This document shows positions 41,951 to 51,691 of a stretch of 64,000 bases of DNA, piece after piece (the first letter of the stretch is position 1; every line of letters begins with the position of its first letter). A program made the position numbers and the translations under genes. The DNA comes from Adhaeretor mobilis (GTDB taxonomy: Bacteria; Planctomycetota; Planctomycetia; Pirellulales; Lacipirellulaceae). The notes beneath the pieces are model-generated. The model was not told the DNA's origin. It ran no database searches and saw nothing but the letters and a program-made list of their open reading frames with translations. The stretch spans positions 558,001-622,000 of the forward strand of contig NZ_CP036263.1 of assembly GCF_007741515.1 (NCBI RefSeq), written 5' to 3'.

Positions 41951-44341
41951 TCATTTTACAGAGAAACTTTTCGACAGACTCGTAGCCGAGCTGCCACCTA
42001 CGGAGACTTCGAACTTGCCCGGTTCGACTTGGTAATGCTCCTCTTCGCTATAGAAGCCTAGCGAATCGTAGGTCAGAGAAAGCTCGACGATTGTCTCCTC
42101 GCCGGGCTCCAATGTCACGCGTCGAAACTGCTTAAGTTCCTTCACAGGGCGCACGGTGCTGGCCACTAGGTCGCGGGTGTAGAGTTGCACGACTTCGGTG
42201 GCGGCGCGGTTGCCGGTATTTTTTAGTTCTACACGCGCTACCAGAACTTGATCCTTGCCGATGCTATCGTTGGAAATCTCCAGCTCACGGTACTCAAACT
42301 GTGTGTAAGTGAGTCCGAATCCGAAAGGGAACAGCGGGTAGGGATCGGAGTCGATGTAGTGCGAGGAGTAACGCGTGCTGCTGGCCATGGCTTTGACCTT
42401 GTCGAGTGTTGGCGGTGTGTAATCGGCAGCACTCGGGCGGCCGGTGCGCATGTGATTGTAGTAAAGCGGAATCTGCCCCACCGCCTTTGGGAAAGTCACA
42501 GGCAACTTGCCCGAAGGCGCCACCACGCCCAACAACAAATCAGCCAGCGCCGGCCCTGCCATCGTGCCTTGTTGCCAAGCATAGAGCACGGCATCGACCG
42601 CTTCAATTTCCTTACCAATCGTAAGCGGACGCCCGGCTTGCACAATCATGACCACGGGTGTTTCTAACTCGGCCAACGCATGAACCAATTTACCTTGAGA
42701 GCCAGGTAACGAGAGCTCCGAACGAGAATGGGCCTCGCCACTGAGAACTTCCTCTTCGCCCACGAACAACAGCACCACGTCCGCAGCCTTGGCTGCTTCA
42801 ACCGCCGTGGCAATTTCCTCAGGGGCCTCGCGATATTTGGTTTGCAGGCAGGGCGTATGCGTAAGTTGCACTCCCTCGTGGAGCATCTCTTGCAGTGCAG
42901 CCCAAGAAGTTCGACTGTCAGAAGCCAAGCCATCCATCGTCCAAGTGCCAAGCTGGTCCTGCGGCGAATCCGCCAGCGGCCCGATGACCGCTACCTTCTT
43001 CAATGCGGCTTTCTCCAACGGCAATACACCGTCGTTTTTTAAGAGCACTACACTTTGCTGGGCCAACTCGCGAGCGACTGCTAGGTGAGCGTCGCACAGG
43101 AGCTCTGGTTGATTGGTATCTGCATAAGGTTTGTCAAACAGCCCGAGCTTCACTTTGGCAAGCAAGATGCGACTCACGGCATCGTCGACCATCGCAATGT
43201 CGATCGTTTTCTCTTCAACGAGTTGCTGGAGGTTCTCTTGGTAACAATTGGAGACCATCTCCATGTCGAGCCCGGCAAGCATCGCCTGCGTGGCAGCTTG
43301 GCGCTTGTCGGCAGAGTAGCCGTGGGAGATCATCTCCTTCACGGAGTCCCAATCGCTGACTACGAAGCCGTCGAAGCCCCATTCGTCTTTCAGCACCTCG
43401 CGTAGGAGTCGTTCGTGTCCAGTGGCCGGCACCCCGTTGACGGTGTTGAAGGCGCTCATGATAGTGATCGCCCCGGCATCGATACAACCTTTGAACGGTT
43501 TCAAGTAGACGTTTCGCAACTCGTTGCGGGAAACCATAACGCGGTTGTAATCGCGCCCGCCTTCTGCACGGCCATAGGCTACGTAGTGCTTGGGACACGC
43601 CGCGATGCCTTGCAAGTTGCCATCCTCATCCGGTTGCTGAAAGCCTTTGACCATGGCAACGCCAAGAGCGCTGGCGAGCACCGCATCTTCGCCGCAACTC
43701 TCCGCGATGCGGCCCCAACGTGGGTCTCGAGCGATATCGACCATCGGGGCGAAGGTCCAGTGAATGCCCACGCGGCTAGCTTCGTTGGCAGCAACCTTGG
43801 CGGCTTGCTCGACGAGCTCAGGGTTCCAGCTCGAAGCCTGTCCGATAGGAATGGGGAAGACCGTCCGAAATCCGTGGATCACATCGCGGGCAATGATCAA
43901 CGGAATTCCCAGTCGAGAATCTTCGACGGCCACGCGTTGGGCATCGTGGACGAGTTGTTCAGTCCCTGTGAAAAACAGCGAGCCCGCTCCTCCAGTAGCA
44001 ATGGTCTCCTTCACCTTCTCTGCGAGCAGGTCGCCCTCAGGATGAATCTGCTGTAACTGACCAATCTTCTCCTCAATACTCATCTCGGCGAGCAACCTGG
44101 CGACGAACTGCTCTGAGGAAAGTCCTTCGCGATTAATTCGGACTCTCGGCAAGTCTTGCTTTGATTGAGCATCGCTGCGGCTGCCTTTTTCCTGCGTGGT
44201 CGGACCGGTGGCCTGTGTGGGGCCGGTAGGGCCTGTAGCCGTTTCGGCCTGAAGCGAGCGATTTGGAAGGAAAGTCACGACACACAGAGCTAGGACAAGG
44301 AGCCCAACCGAGAGTGCTCCGGAACGCTTGAGATTGATCAT
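41951..44341 (-). CDS. Secreted GH3 beta-glucosidase-type glycoside hydrolase
   Basis: The ATG at 44341 starts a signal peptide (about 1-32, ALSVGLLVLALCVVTFLPN). 796 aa. A Gly-Pro-Thr-rich linker (36-50) precedes the GH3 N-domain with KHYVAYG (251-257) and GFDGFVVSDWDSV, whose first Asp (Asp330) is the expected nucleophile. The GH3 C-domain (VVLLKNDGVLPL, VLLFVGEEEVLSGEAHSR) and a fibronectin-III-like end (FPFGFGLTYTQFEY, then VVQLYTRD) follow. It resembles periplasmic BglX-type enzymes releasing glucose or xylose from oligosaccharides. No polysaccharide-utilisation partner is adjacent. Confidence 0.93.
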   Translation of the reverse strand: MINLKRSGALSVGLLVLALCVVTFLPNRSLQAETATGPTGPTQATGPTTQEKGSRSDAQSKQDLPRVRINREGLSSEQFVARLLAEMSIEEKIGQLQQIHPEGDLLAEKVKETIATGGAGSLFFTGTEQLVHDAQRVAVEDSRLGIPLIIARDVIHGFRTVFPIPIGQASSWNPELVEQAAKVAANEASRVGIHWTFAPMVDIARDPRWGRIAESCGEDAVLASALGVAMVKGFQQPDEDGNLQGIAACPKHYVAYGRAEGGRDYNRVMVSRNELRNVYLKPFKGCIDAGAITIMSAFNTVNGVPATGHERLLREVLKDEWGFDGFVVSDWDSVKEMISHGYSADKRQAATQAMLAGLDMEMVSNCYQENLQQLVEEKTIDIAMVDDAVSRILLAKVKLGLFDKPYADTNQPELLCDAHLAVARELAQQSVVLLKNDGVLPLEKAALKKVAVIGPLADSPQDQLGTWTMDGLASDSRTSWAALQEMLHEGVQLTHTPCLQTKYREAPEEIATAVEAAKAADVVLLFVGEEEVLSGEAHSRSELSLPGSQGKLVHALAELETPVVMIVQAGRPLTIGKEIEAVDAVLYAWQQGTMAGPALADLLLGVVAPSGKLPVTFPKAVGQIPLYYNHMRTGRPSAADYTPPTLDKVKAMASSTRYSSHYIDSDPYPLFPFGFGLTYTQFEYRELEISNDSIGKDQVLVARVELKNTGNRAATEVVQLYTRDLVASTVRPVKELKQFRRVTLEPGEETIVELSLTYDSLGFYSEEEHYQVEPGKFEVSVGGSSATSLSKSFSVK

Positions 44342-44481
44342 GGTGGAGAGAGTTCTTTCGAGAACAAAAAACAAGATGCTGAGTTGCAGGGAAGATTGGC
44401 TAGGCACAATCATGAGAAGAGCATGGCAATTGAATGCCCATTATAGCCAACGTACTCGAACAACTGAAGGATCGAGATAGC

Positions 44482-45771
44482 CTAGCGCTGGCGACGAAGG
44501 AATGCTGAAAGAAGGCCCACCAAGAGCAGCAGCGAAGTTGGCTCGGGCACACTGCTAGAGTTGGCCACTACGCTGCCGTCGCCGAATTGTTGTTGCCAGA
44601 GGAGCAGATCAGCTCCGTCGCTAAAATCATCGCCATTGGCGTCGGAACCGGGGCCGCCAAAATCAGCATTCCATTTGTCTAAGTCGGCGATGTCCACAAC
44701 TCCACTGTTGTCGAAATCAGCCGTCGGAGCAGTCACGAAGGTGTCGAGCACCTGGTAGCCCAAGTCCCGTAGCAAAGCGGCATCAAGCTTAGTGAGATAC
44801 TTGCGTGTCGCATCGAGTGAGTTGGGGTCGAGAGTGACCTCAGAGATTATTCCGTTGGAATCCCATACTTCAGACTGCACATCATTTGCGAAATGCCCGG
44901 TACTGCTCTTGGGCACGGGCCCTCCATACTCGGCAACTAGATTTGATCCTATCAAAGTGTTGCCTGATACTCCCACATAGGTGGACATATTGCTGCTGGT
45001 GGCTCCGAGGGCATGGAGCATCTCATGCAGGGCAGTCGCGTAGAGATCGGACTGGTTGACTGCAGCGGGATCAATCGAATCGAGTTCAAATCCCTTCCAC
45101 ACATGTAAGCTCGTATGCCAGTCCCAGTTGTCGGAGGTGATGTCCGATGTCGGCATTTTGTTAGGATCCTGGATACCGTAGTCGTCTGTCGGGTCGATGC
45201 CAGGGTTTTGCCCGGTGTACCAAGTGTCGCCAGTGTCGAAGTACATCTTGCCGCCCCAGGTGTTGAACTCCATGCCAGCATTCCCAGCGGCGTTACGTCG
45301 ATCGCTACTGTCCCAACCTGCCTTGGCATGCGAGGAGGTGCCCGAGTCGAACTCGAACGCTCCCACATAGATCACATATTCGTTGGCCCCAACCGAGGAG
45401 AGATTCGTCAGGTCGAAGTTGTAAGAAAATCCTGCTCCATCGCTTTCCGGTAAACCCGCCACGGGGTTGCCGTTCAGATCATTGAGTGAACTGGCGGCAA
45501 TGTCGGTGAAGCTTAGGTCTTTGTTGAATACCGAGATCGCATCCCAGTTGTCATTGGTGATGATTGCAGAAAGAAAGGACGCGGCCGAGTTCACGGACGC
45601 ACGCCTGGCGAGTCCTTCGGGTGAACCACTAAACCAACCTTCGTTCGCCTCGTCGATGCTGTAGTCGAGCACGATATCGATCGCACTGGCACGAGGCACA
45701 GCAAACAGAGCCACCACCAACATGGCTCCTACATAGATATGTTGTTTTATCGGCCCCAAGTTAGATTCCAA
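44482..45771 (-). CDS. PEP-CTERM protein with HExxH metalloprotease motif and dockerin-like region
   Basis: 429 aa. A signal peptide (about 1-30) is followed by a domain with ATALHEMLHALGA (HEMLH at 249-253), a zinc-metallopeptidase motif of the metzincin type. A dockerin-like pair follows (ADFDNSGVVDIADLDKWNADF and DANGDDFSDGADLLLWQQQF, written here only as landmarks). The end VPEPTSLLLLVGLLSAFLR is a PEP-CTERM sorting signal. It should be exported, processed by exosortase and held at the cell surface. The third zinc ligand of metzincins is not obvious, so activity is not certain. Confidence 0.8.
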   Translation of the reverse strand: MESNLGPIKQHIYVGAMLVVALFAVPRASAIDIVLDYSIDEANEGWFSGSPEGLARRASVNSAASFLSAIITNDNWDAISVFNKDLSFTDIAASSLNDLNGNPVAGLPESDGAGFSYNFDLTNLSSVGANEYVIYVGAFEFDSGTSSHAKAGWDSSDRRNAAGNAGMEFNTWGGKMYFDTGDTWYTGQNPGIDPTDDYGIQDPNKMPTSDITSDNWDWHTSLHVWKGFELDSIDPAAVNQSDLYATALHEMLHALGATSSNMSTYVGVSGNTLIGSNLVAEYGGPVPKSSTGHFANDVQSEVWDSNGIISEVTLDPNSLDATRKYLTKLDAALLRDLGYQVLDTFVTAPTADFDNSGVVDIADLDKWNADFGGPGSDANGDDFSDGADLLLWQQQFGDGSVVANSSSVPEPTSLLLLVGLLSAFLRRQR

Positions 45772-45839
45772 TCGAAAAGCTAGCTTCGCCCAAGGTCCCG
45801 CGCTTAATGGCTCGACGGGAGGAGTGACGAAGCGGGATA

Positions 45840-46976
45840 CTACAAATCGAGCCCAGTAATGATTTGATCGTCGCTCGGGTTGCCGAGATACATGTGGGTA
45901 CGGTGGTCTAAGTCTTCGTTGAGGAAATGAACCGAACCATCAACGAACACGCACATGACTCCTCCCGGGTGCCACCCAAAGGCACAGTCGTTGATATCGC
46001 TGCCAGCGCGACTGTCGGGGTAGTTGTCGAGTTTGCCAAATGCTGCTTCTACTGAAGGGTCCTCATTCTGACTCCAGAGCGCTTTGATACCCGAGAACTC
46101 GCAGTTAAGCGAGAATTCTGTCTTGTACAGCATCACCTCATCCCAGTCGCCGCCGGGGGTGCCAATCCACATCGGCCAGCGCGTTCCAAAGTCGTTTGTT
46201 TCGATTGCGTACGCTCCTTCTGCCGCAGCAATCGTATTGCTCAGGCCGTCGGAAATCTGCTTAAAACTGATCTGGGTATAGGCAGGCTGGGTGATCTTCA
46301 ACTCTATGGGAGTGCCTCCATCGCCGGGTCGGTACCTTCGGAGTCTCCCTGCCGCGGCGTCCTTCGGATCGGGGCGCACGAGGACGCCTTTGCGGCCAAC
46401 GCCCTTTGACCCTTTGTAGGAAGTCGTGGCATATCCACTCGCTAATCGAGCTGGAGTAGAGCTTGTCGATTCCGGAACATTGAGAGGAAGGTCCGCCGAC
46501 GGACAGATGAAACTGGGAATCGGTACGTCCCCGGAAGGGATAAACATACCAACCGAATAAGCGTCCTTAAAAATCTCGTAGTTCTTCCATGGAGATTCGG
46601 AATTGCCTTGTGGATCCTCAAAGGCTGAGATCGCGTCGAACCTGCTTTGCTGTTCGATGAATGGGAGCACACGCGTAAACCAGCTCAGCCCTTGGGAATT
46701 GTCGGTGGCACTAGGCCTAGGGTCGCCATACACGCCCTGGGGTAGTTTACCCTGAGCATCGTGAATGTTTTGTAGCGACAAGCCGATTTGCTTGAGATTG
46801 TTCTTGCACTGAGTACGCCGAGCCGCCTCGCGCGCTGCCTGAACCGCCGGTAGCAGCAGGCCCACGAGCACACCGATGATCGCGATCACGACCAGTAGTT
46901 CGACCAGAGTAAAAGCGAGGCGTTGAGAGCGCTTGCAAGAACGGTTTCGCAGCATTGATGTGGGGAGGGTAGTCAT
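45840..46976 (-). CDS. DUF1559 type II pseudopilin-like protein
   Basis: The start at 46976 follows the previous stop by 16 bp. 378 aa. The N-terminus is a prepilin leader and helix (FTLVELLVVIAIIGVLVGLL, then PAVQAAREAARR), cut before Phe by a prepilin peptidase. The DUF1559 region follows with CKNNLKQIGLSLQN and a C-terminal VMCVFVDGSVHFLNEDLD. This family is massively expanded in Planctomycetes and likely forms surface filaments or envelope structures. It is probably cotranscribed with the upstream PEP-CTERM gene. Confidence 0.93.
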   Translation of the reverse strand: MTTLPTSMLRNRSCKRSQRLAFTLVELLVVIAIIGVLVGLLLPAVQAAREAARRTQCKNNLKQIGLSLQNIHDAQGKLPQGVYGDPRPSATDNSQGLSWFTRVLPFIEQQSRFDAISAFEDPQGNSESPWKNYEIFKDAYSVGMFIPSGDVPIPSFICPSADLPLNVPESTSSTPARLASGYATTSYKGSKGVGRKGVLVRPDPKDAAAGRLRRYRPGDGGTPIELKITQPAYTQISFKQISDGLSNTIAAAEGAYAIETNDFGTRWPMWIGTPGGDWDEVMLYKTEFSLNCEFSGIKALWSQNEDPSVEAAFGKLDNYPDSRAGSDINDCAFGWHPGGVMCVFVDGSVHFLNEDLDHRTHMYLGNPSDDQIITGLDL

Positions 46977-46992
46977 CTGTACGATTACTCCA

Positions 46993-49494
46993 TTAAATCT
47001 GGCGAGTTCGGCGACCTGGGCCGCAGACACCGAAGGCGGTTAGAAGCAATGCAAGGCTTGCGGGCTCGGGAACCCCTGTCGCGTTGGGGGTGCTCAAGCT
47101 TGCTCCATAGTTGGCGCTCCAAGCAGCGACCGCCGCGGCGGGATCGGCTTCTTGCTGAGCGAGCAGAAAATCGGCACCGTCGACATCGTTATCATTGTCA
47201 AAGTCACCTGCGAGGCTCGACCCAACAAGCTTCAGGGAGGCCAATACAGAGAGCCCATCCCAATTCGTCACATTCCAAGCCGTAGGATCGTCGAGATACG
47301 ACAAGCCAGTCAGGCCATTGATTACCTTAGCGCGGGCATCCGAGGCTGAGGCGTTGAGCGTGATTAACTCCGCACCCGCCGACATAAAGGTAATGGTCCC
47401 GTCAAAGTTCGAATCGACCAGATCGAAGCCTCCGATCGGATCACCCGGGTGGCCGCCTGGGTCGGCAAGCAAAGTTGCCACTGACGTTCCATCCAGCACG
47501 AGGGAAACACCCTCGTGGATGGAATTGGCTAACAAGGTCGATGAGCCATTAAGCGTTAGCGTCGAGCCTGCTGCTTGGGGACCATTGGTGAACACATCTT
47601 CGACATTTCCCCAACCCGGACCACCCGGGTGGTTGTCCAGGTCGCCGCCCATCCCTCGCGTGCTGAGTGCAGTGTCGTGAACCGTCAGATCAACCTCGTA
47701 GCGCAGACCGATACTGTCAGCAGCTTCAAACGTTGCGCCAGTGATCGAGGTAGCCGAATTCTCGAAGATCAGGTTGCAGTTGTCGGCGAGGCAGCTATTT
47801 GCACCAGTGATAAAGGTGGTACCGTTGATACTGGTCTTGTGAAAATCTTGAAACTCAATGTCATCATCGGTCGATTCAATCGTGCCACCGGAAAGGACAT
47901 TTGTTCCTTCAAGGAAAATATCTTGGTGAACCTTGATCGTGGCATCCGTGAGCTTCAGCCCAGAACCGTTATTGAAGTCGAGCTCGGTTCCCAGATTGGT
48001 GAAATCGAGAAACGAACCGGCGGTGAGTTCCAGGCTGCCCCCTACTTGGAAGTCGGCCTCCCTCCCGTTTCCAATGACGCCCACTGTGTCGCCGTCGATG
48101 AGCAGTGCATGCCGGATGGGGCTACCCGGGTTGATCGTGTTAGCTGGAGGATTATTGCCTTGGGCATCTTCCCAATTGGACTCCGTGAAAAAGTCACCCC
48201 CAGATGGCCCGACAAAAGTGAAAGGGGACGGCACCAAGCCGGCTTTGGCAGTCGTATCGACGACGTACAGGTCGTTGACTTCCGCAGTGGTGAGATCGCC
48301 CAAATAGTAGATCTGGGACGAGTCATTCGAGTAAACCATTTGCCCCCCTTCGGCCGAGGGCGAAACGTCGAAAATACCCGAATTGATGGGTGCCGGCTCG
48401 CTCACCCGCACGCTATTACCAGTGCCCCCGGTGATGGGTGTCTGAAACAATTCGTGATTCGCCCCGTTGTTCTGACCTGCGGCATAGGCGACATGGGTGC
48501 CGCTAGGAGCAATGGCGAAGCTGCTTACGTCGCCCGCCCAATAGAGATCGTCGCTGATCCTCGTGGGCGTTCCGCCGGCAAGCGGCACTGAAAATAGCTC
48601 GTTCTTGCCGATCGTTTCGTAGTCCCCAATAAACAAGACATTCTGTCCGTTGGGGGTCACTTGCAGTTGGTTGGCGATGGTAAAGTCGTGGGCAGTTGCT
48701 GTTAGAGGAATCTCTGTGGAGGTACCGCCGGAGGTGGAGATCGTGAACAGTTTTGGCCGGATACCACTCTTGTCAGTTCCAACTCTTACCGGATTGTCAG
48801 GTGCGTAGACAATCGAGGAACCGTTGGGTGTTACCGCGAACAACCCGCCATCAATATCTCCGTCGCCGGGCGCGGTAACTGCCGTAACTGTCCCCGCAGA
48901 ATTTCTCTTGTAGATCATGTCCCAATCTGGTGACCCATCATACGGCACAGGCGAGGCAGGAAACGTGGGAATGGAACCGCCGAAGCCGGCGTTGTTGTTC
49001 AGGAAAAAGACGTCGGTCCCGCTGTATATCGGGTGGCTGCTACCATCGCCAGGTGATGCCAAGTTCGGGGCTGCTCCAAGCAGGCCTGTAAACGCGCTGG
49101 ACCCTTCTCCTGTGATGGGCATCGTGTAGATGGTGTTTGAGGCAGTTGAATTACCATCGTGAGCAAACAGAATCGTCTGGCCATCGGGCGAAATGACCGG
49201 GGCAAAAGCAACGTCGTAAGTAAATGCACCCCCAGATGTACTCAATTGGGTGACTAGTGGCATATCCACTGCGGGATTTGCTGGGACCGGTAAAGAATAG
49301 ACGCGATCTTTATCTTCGGGGAAGAATGTCGCGGTCGCGACAATGGTATTCCCGTCGGGGGTCAAAGCGATATTGTCGAACTGGTCAGTCGGCGACGTTG
49401 CCGGATTGGTCATTATTCGAACAGCGTGCACATCGCCCGCCAGAGTGGCCACAGAACAACAGGCAAGCAGTAGCCTAGTGACAGATTGGCGCAT
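46993..49494 (-). CDS. Large PEP-CTERM protein with TolB/PD40-like repeats
   Basis: The ATG at 49494 has a strong GGAGGAG 6 nt upstream; the longer frame is not used. 833 aa. A signal peptide (RLLLACCSVATLAGDVHA) is followed by about six beta-propeller repeats with NIALTPDGNTIVA, PVISPDGQTILFAHDG and FAIAPSGTHVAYA. A beta-helix or beta-sandwich region comes next, then a dockerin-like tail (DFDNDNDVDGADFLLAQQ) and VPEPASLALLLTAFGVCG with a basic end. It would be secreted and anchored. The propeller may bind a protein or polysaccharide; no enzyme motif is seen. Confidence 0.85.
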   Translation of the reverse strand: MRQSVTRLLLACCSVATLAGDVHAVRIMTNPATSPTDQFDNIALTPDGNTIVATATFFPEDKDRVYSLPVPANPAVDMPLVTQLSTSGGAFTYDVAFAPVISPDGQTILFAHDGNSTASNTIYTMPITGEGSSAFTGLLGAAPNLASPGDGSSHPIYSGTDVFFLNNNAGFGGSIPTFPASPVPYDGSPDWDMIYKRNSAGTVTAVTAPGDGDIDGGLFAVTPNGSSIVYAPDNPVRVGTDKSGIRPKLFTISTSGGTSTEIPLTATAHDFTIANQLQVTPNGQNVLFIGDYETIGKNELFSVPLAGGTPTRISDDLYWAGDVSSFAIAPSGTHVAYAAGQNNGANHELFQTPITGGTGNSVRVSEPAPINSGIFDVSPSAEGGQMVYSNDSSQIYYLGDLTTAEVNDLYVVDTTAKAGLVPSPFTFVGPSGGDFFTESNWEDAQGNNPPANTINPGSPIRHALLIDGDTVGVIGNGREADFQVGGSLELTAGSFLDFTNLGTELDFNNGSGLKLTDATIKVHQDIFLEGTNVLSGGTIESTDDDIEFQDFHKTSINGTTFITGANSCLADNCNLIFENSATSITGATFEAADSIGLRYEVDLTVHDTALSTRGMGGDLDNHPGGPGWGNVEDVFTNGPQAAGSTLTLNGSSTLLANSIHEGVSLVLDGTSVATLLADPGGHPGDPIGGFDLVDSNFDGTITFMSAGAELITLNASASDARAKVINGLTGLSYLDDPTAWNVTNWDGLSVLASLKLVGSSLAGDFDNDNDVDGADFLLAQQEADPAAAVAAWSANYGASLSTPNATGVPEPASLALLLTAFGVCGPGRRTRQI

Positions 49495-49714
49495 CGATAT
49501 CTCCTCCACAATTCCCGTGATCCAATATGACCCTATTCCGGCATGCCCTTGTTTTCGGTATGCCAGAGCGATTCTACTCGGAACAAGCGGCAGAAAATGC
49601 GCCGCCATGTTCCGTAGTAGAACCCATTCAATCAACTAGTTGGAGCTACATGGCAAAGCAACAAGAAATGGTCTCGTCGGTTCAGCAAGTAGCCGATTGT
49701 TTGCGCCGCCTATT

Positions 49715-50320
49715 CTAACGACGACGTCGAATGACTCCGACCGACGTGAAGCAAGCAAGAGCAAGAAGTAGGCTGTTAGGCTCAGGAATGACAGTCACGG
49801 TTGAGATACCAAAGGATTCTTCTGCGATTCCCGCGCCTGTGGTATGGCCTTCGTCGATATGGATGCCAGGGACCAGATCAGTGATTTGCAAGGTGCCAGG
49901 ATCGAAATGCCCCGTGAAACTGAATGACATTTCGTCGCCCAGACTAAAGGAAATCGGAGCGTCGGTATCGAAATCGATGTCATTGTCAAAGTCAGGACCG
50001 AAGTCCTCGTCGATAGAGAAACTGATAACGTTTACTGTCGTTGAGGTGGTCACATTCGTCAATGTGCCAGACTCCGAGGCTGCACCCAGCGTCGCGCCAT
50101 TATCGATCACCATGAAGTTGGTGGCAAAGTCTTGAATATCCCAGTCGTTAATATCAGTGAGCGGATCCACTCGATCAGAAAATCCGCTTCCCGTACCGAC
50201 AACATCGACACCACCGTCCGCAGCGGGTGTGAAGACAAAGTCAAACCCTGCTTGCGCCGTTGAAATCGGAACAAGCCCACACAAGGCCACAGCAACAAAG
50301 TAACGCGCAAATACATTCCT
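49715..50320 (-). CDS. PEP-CTERM protein, 201 aa
   Basis: The ATG at 50320 follows GGGAGGG. A signal peptide (FVAVALCGLVPISTAQA) is followed by a beta-rich secreted domain and a C-terminal sorting signal (IPEPNSLLLALACFTSVG, then a basic tail RRRR). No known enzymatic domain. It is likely a surface protein of unknown role. The upstream region holds a 13-bp direct repeat (50417 and 50482). Confidence 0.8.
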   Translation of the reverse strand, partial: RNVFARYFVAVALCGLVPISTAQAGFDFVFTPAADGGVDVVGTGSGFSDRVDPLTDINDWDIQDFATNFMVIDNGATLGAASESGTLTNVTTSTTVNVISFSIDEDFGPDFDNDIDFDTDAPISFSLGDEMSFSFTGHFDPGTLQITDLVPGIHIDEGHTTGAGIAEESFGISTVTVIPEPNSLLLALACFTSVGVIRRRR

Positions 50321-50416
50321 CATCAGAATCACCCTCCCATAGGTACACGAAAAAAAGCAGACCAGCGCAATCAAGATGATCGCCGCCCGCCTGCCAAATA
50401 GGTTGTCTCTCTGCCT

Positions 50417-50494
50417 GACGTTATATTAGTCTATCGCCCCCGGATTGGGTCAAGAAATATTCCCCCATTTTTGGTCTCTGAGACGTTATATTAG
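50417..50494. repeat. 13-bp direct repeat GACGTTATATTAG, 65 bp apart
   Basis: The identical 13-mer occurs at 50417-50429 and 50482-50494 in the 248-bp gap between the divergent 50320 and 50569 genes. A regulator-binding site is possible. Confidence 0.6.
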
Positions 50495-50568
50495 ACCGAT
50501 CCACCAGTGGGCCTGCTGGAGTCGCGTTTTCGCCCTCAAATCCTGGTTAAGAGACTGAGAGATTGAAC

Positions 50569-51375
50569 ATGAATACATGTTATTACGACATGCCGCACCT
50601 ACTTCGGGCCGCTCTCTTGAGTCTATTGGCCATCTTTGCCTTATCCGCCGGTAGCCTGCGGGCAGAGGAAGGTCAGCCGAAGGCCCGGCTAAGTAACTCT
50701 GAAAGCAAAGAGGCAGTGTCAGCTGCGAAAGCAAAATCAATGGCCCCTCCGGCAAGTGCCGTTAGCCCGGGAGCAGAGCGTTTAAAAGGAACAAGCGAGC
50801 CAACGGTCAAGAAACGCCTCGAAAACAAGCCAGCGCCACCCCAGGTGAGCGTGCCTGCGGAAGCTAAAGGCAGTACGGAGGATCGCCTAGCTAAGCGTAG
50901 TCAGAATAAGAAGCCGTCGCCCGGATCGGAAAAGCTCCTGCCAAGCGATTCTCAATCGCAAGGGAAGCTCACGATTGGGGCGATCTCTCAAGCACAGGAA
51001 CAACAAAGTCAGTTGACGTTTCGGGCGCGTGTAGACACGGGTGCCAAGTCGTGCTCGATCCATGCCGTGAAATTCGTCATCAAAGATCCTGCCGAGGAGA
51101 TGGAAGACAACATCGGCAAGCCGATTCGCGTGAAGATTCAGAATCATCGGGACGAATCGAAGTGGATCGACACGAAGATTGGCCGACTGGTGCGTGTGAA
51201 GACCTCCGAGCGAGCAGAGCTGCGCTACGCAGTACCGTTGCTGCTGGTTCACGGCGAATTGGAAAAGGAAGTCAGCGTTACGCTGAACGACCGCAGCCAC
51301 ATGGTTTATCCTTTGCTGCTGGGTCGGAATTTCCTGCATGGCGACTTTGTCGTTGATGTCGAGATACCACAATAG
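50569..51375 (+). CDS. Retropepsin-like RimK-associated (DUF785) aspartic-type protease
   Basis: The ATG at 50569 (MNTCYYD) is used. 268 aa. A signal peptide (about 10-32, AALLSLLAIFALSAGSLRA) and a long low-complexity Lys/Pro/Ser linker (33-140) precede the domain. The DUF785 part has ARVDTGAKSCSIHA with the D-T-G triad, VRVKTSERAELRYAVP, and YPLLLGRNFLHGDFVVDV. Members near RimK are called ATP-dependent zinc proteases but look like retropepsins. No RimK ligase is adjacent here. Predicted periplasmic. Confidence 0.82.
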   Translation: MNTCYYDMPHLLRAALLSLLAIFALSAGSLRAEEGQPKARLSNSESKEAVSAAKAKSMAPPASAVSPGAERLKGTSEPTVKKRLENKPAPPQVSVPAEAKGSTEDRLAKRSQNKKPSPGSEKLLPSDSQSQGKLTIGAISQAQEQQSQLTFRARVDTGAKSCSIHAVKFVIKDPAEEMEDNIGKPIRVKIQNHRDESKWIDTKIGRLVRVKTSERAELRYAVPLLLVHGELEKEVSVTLNDRSHMVYPLLLGRNFLHGDFVVDVEIPQ

Positions 51376-51691
51376 AGGTAGGAGCCTTTTCTCAGGCGGA
51401 AGGCACGCATCGCGTCTGCGAGTGGGCTGTGAATGTTCGCTAGGCTGAGCAATCAAGAGTCTCCTCTCCTCTCCTCTGCATTTGCCCAATTGTCTCAGCA
51501 TACCAGCCGGGATGCTTTTCCGGTAAAGGACATGATTGCTACTTGCCGGTAACACGCTGGTAACATGCACTTCCTATCATACATGTCGTATCGCCCGCGT
51601 TGCCTATCCACTTTGCTAGGCTGGCCATTTAGATGCCGTGGTGCGTCCCCCGCTCTTCGAGAAAGAGCCTTTGACCAAATGGAGAAACGAC
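51376..51691. other. Intergenic, no gene supported
   Basis: A CTCCT-rich stretch lies near 51460-51480. No promoter or RNA is recognised. Confidence 0.4.

Noticed and set aside
43415..44056. 213-codon plus-strand frame opposite the GH3 gene
   Set aside because: Antisense shadow of a clear glycoside hydrolase.
44408..44416. ATGCTCTTC on the minus strand near the GH3 start
   Set aside because: It has neither the GGAAAA box 19 nt upstream nor GTAG downstream, so it does not match the island element.
47575..48591. 338-codon plus-strand frame opposite the large PEP-CTERM gene
   Set aside because: Antisense shadow. The minus-strand gene has a signal peptide, ribosome site and sorting signal.
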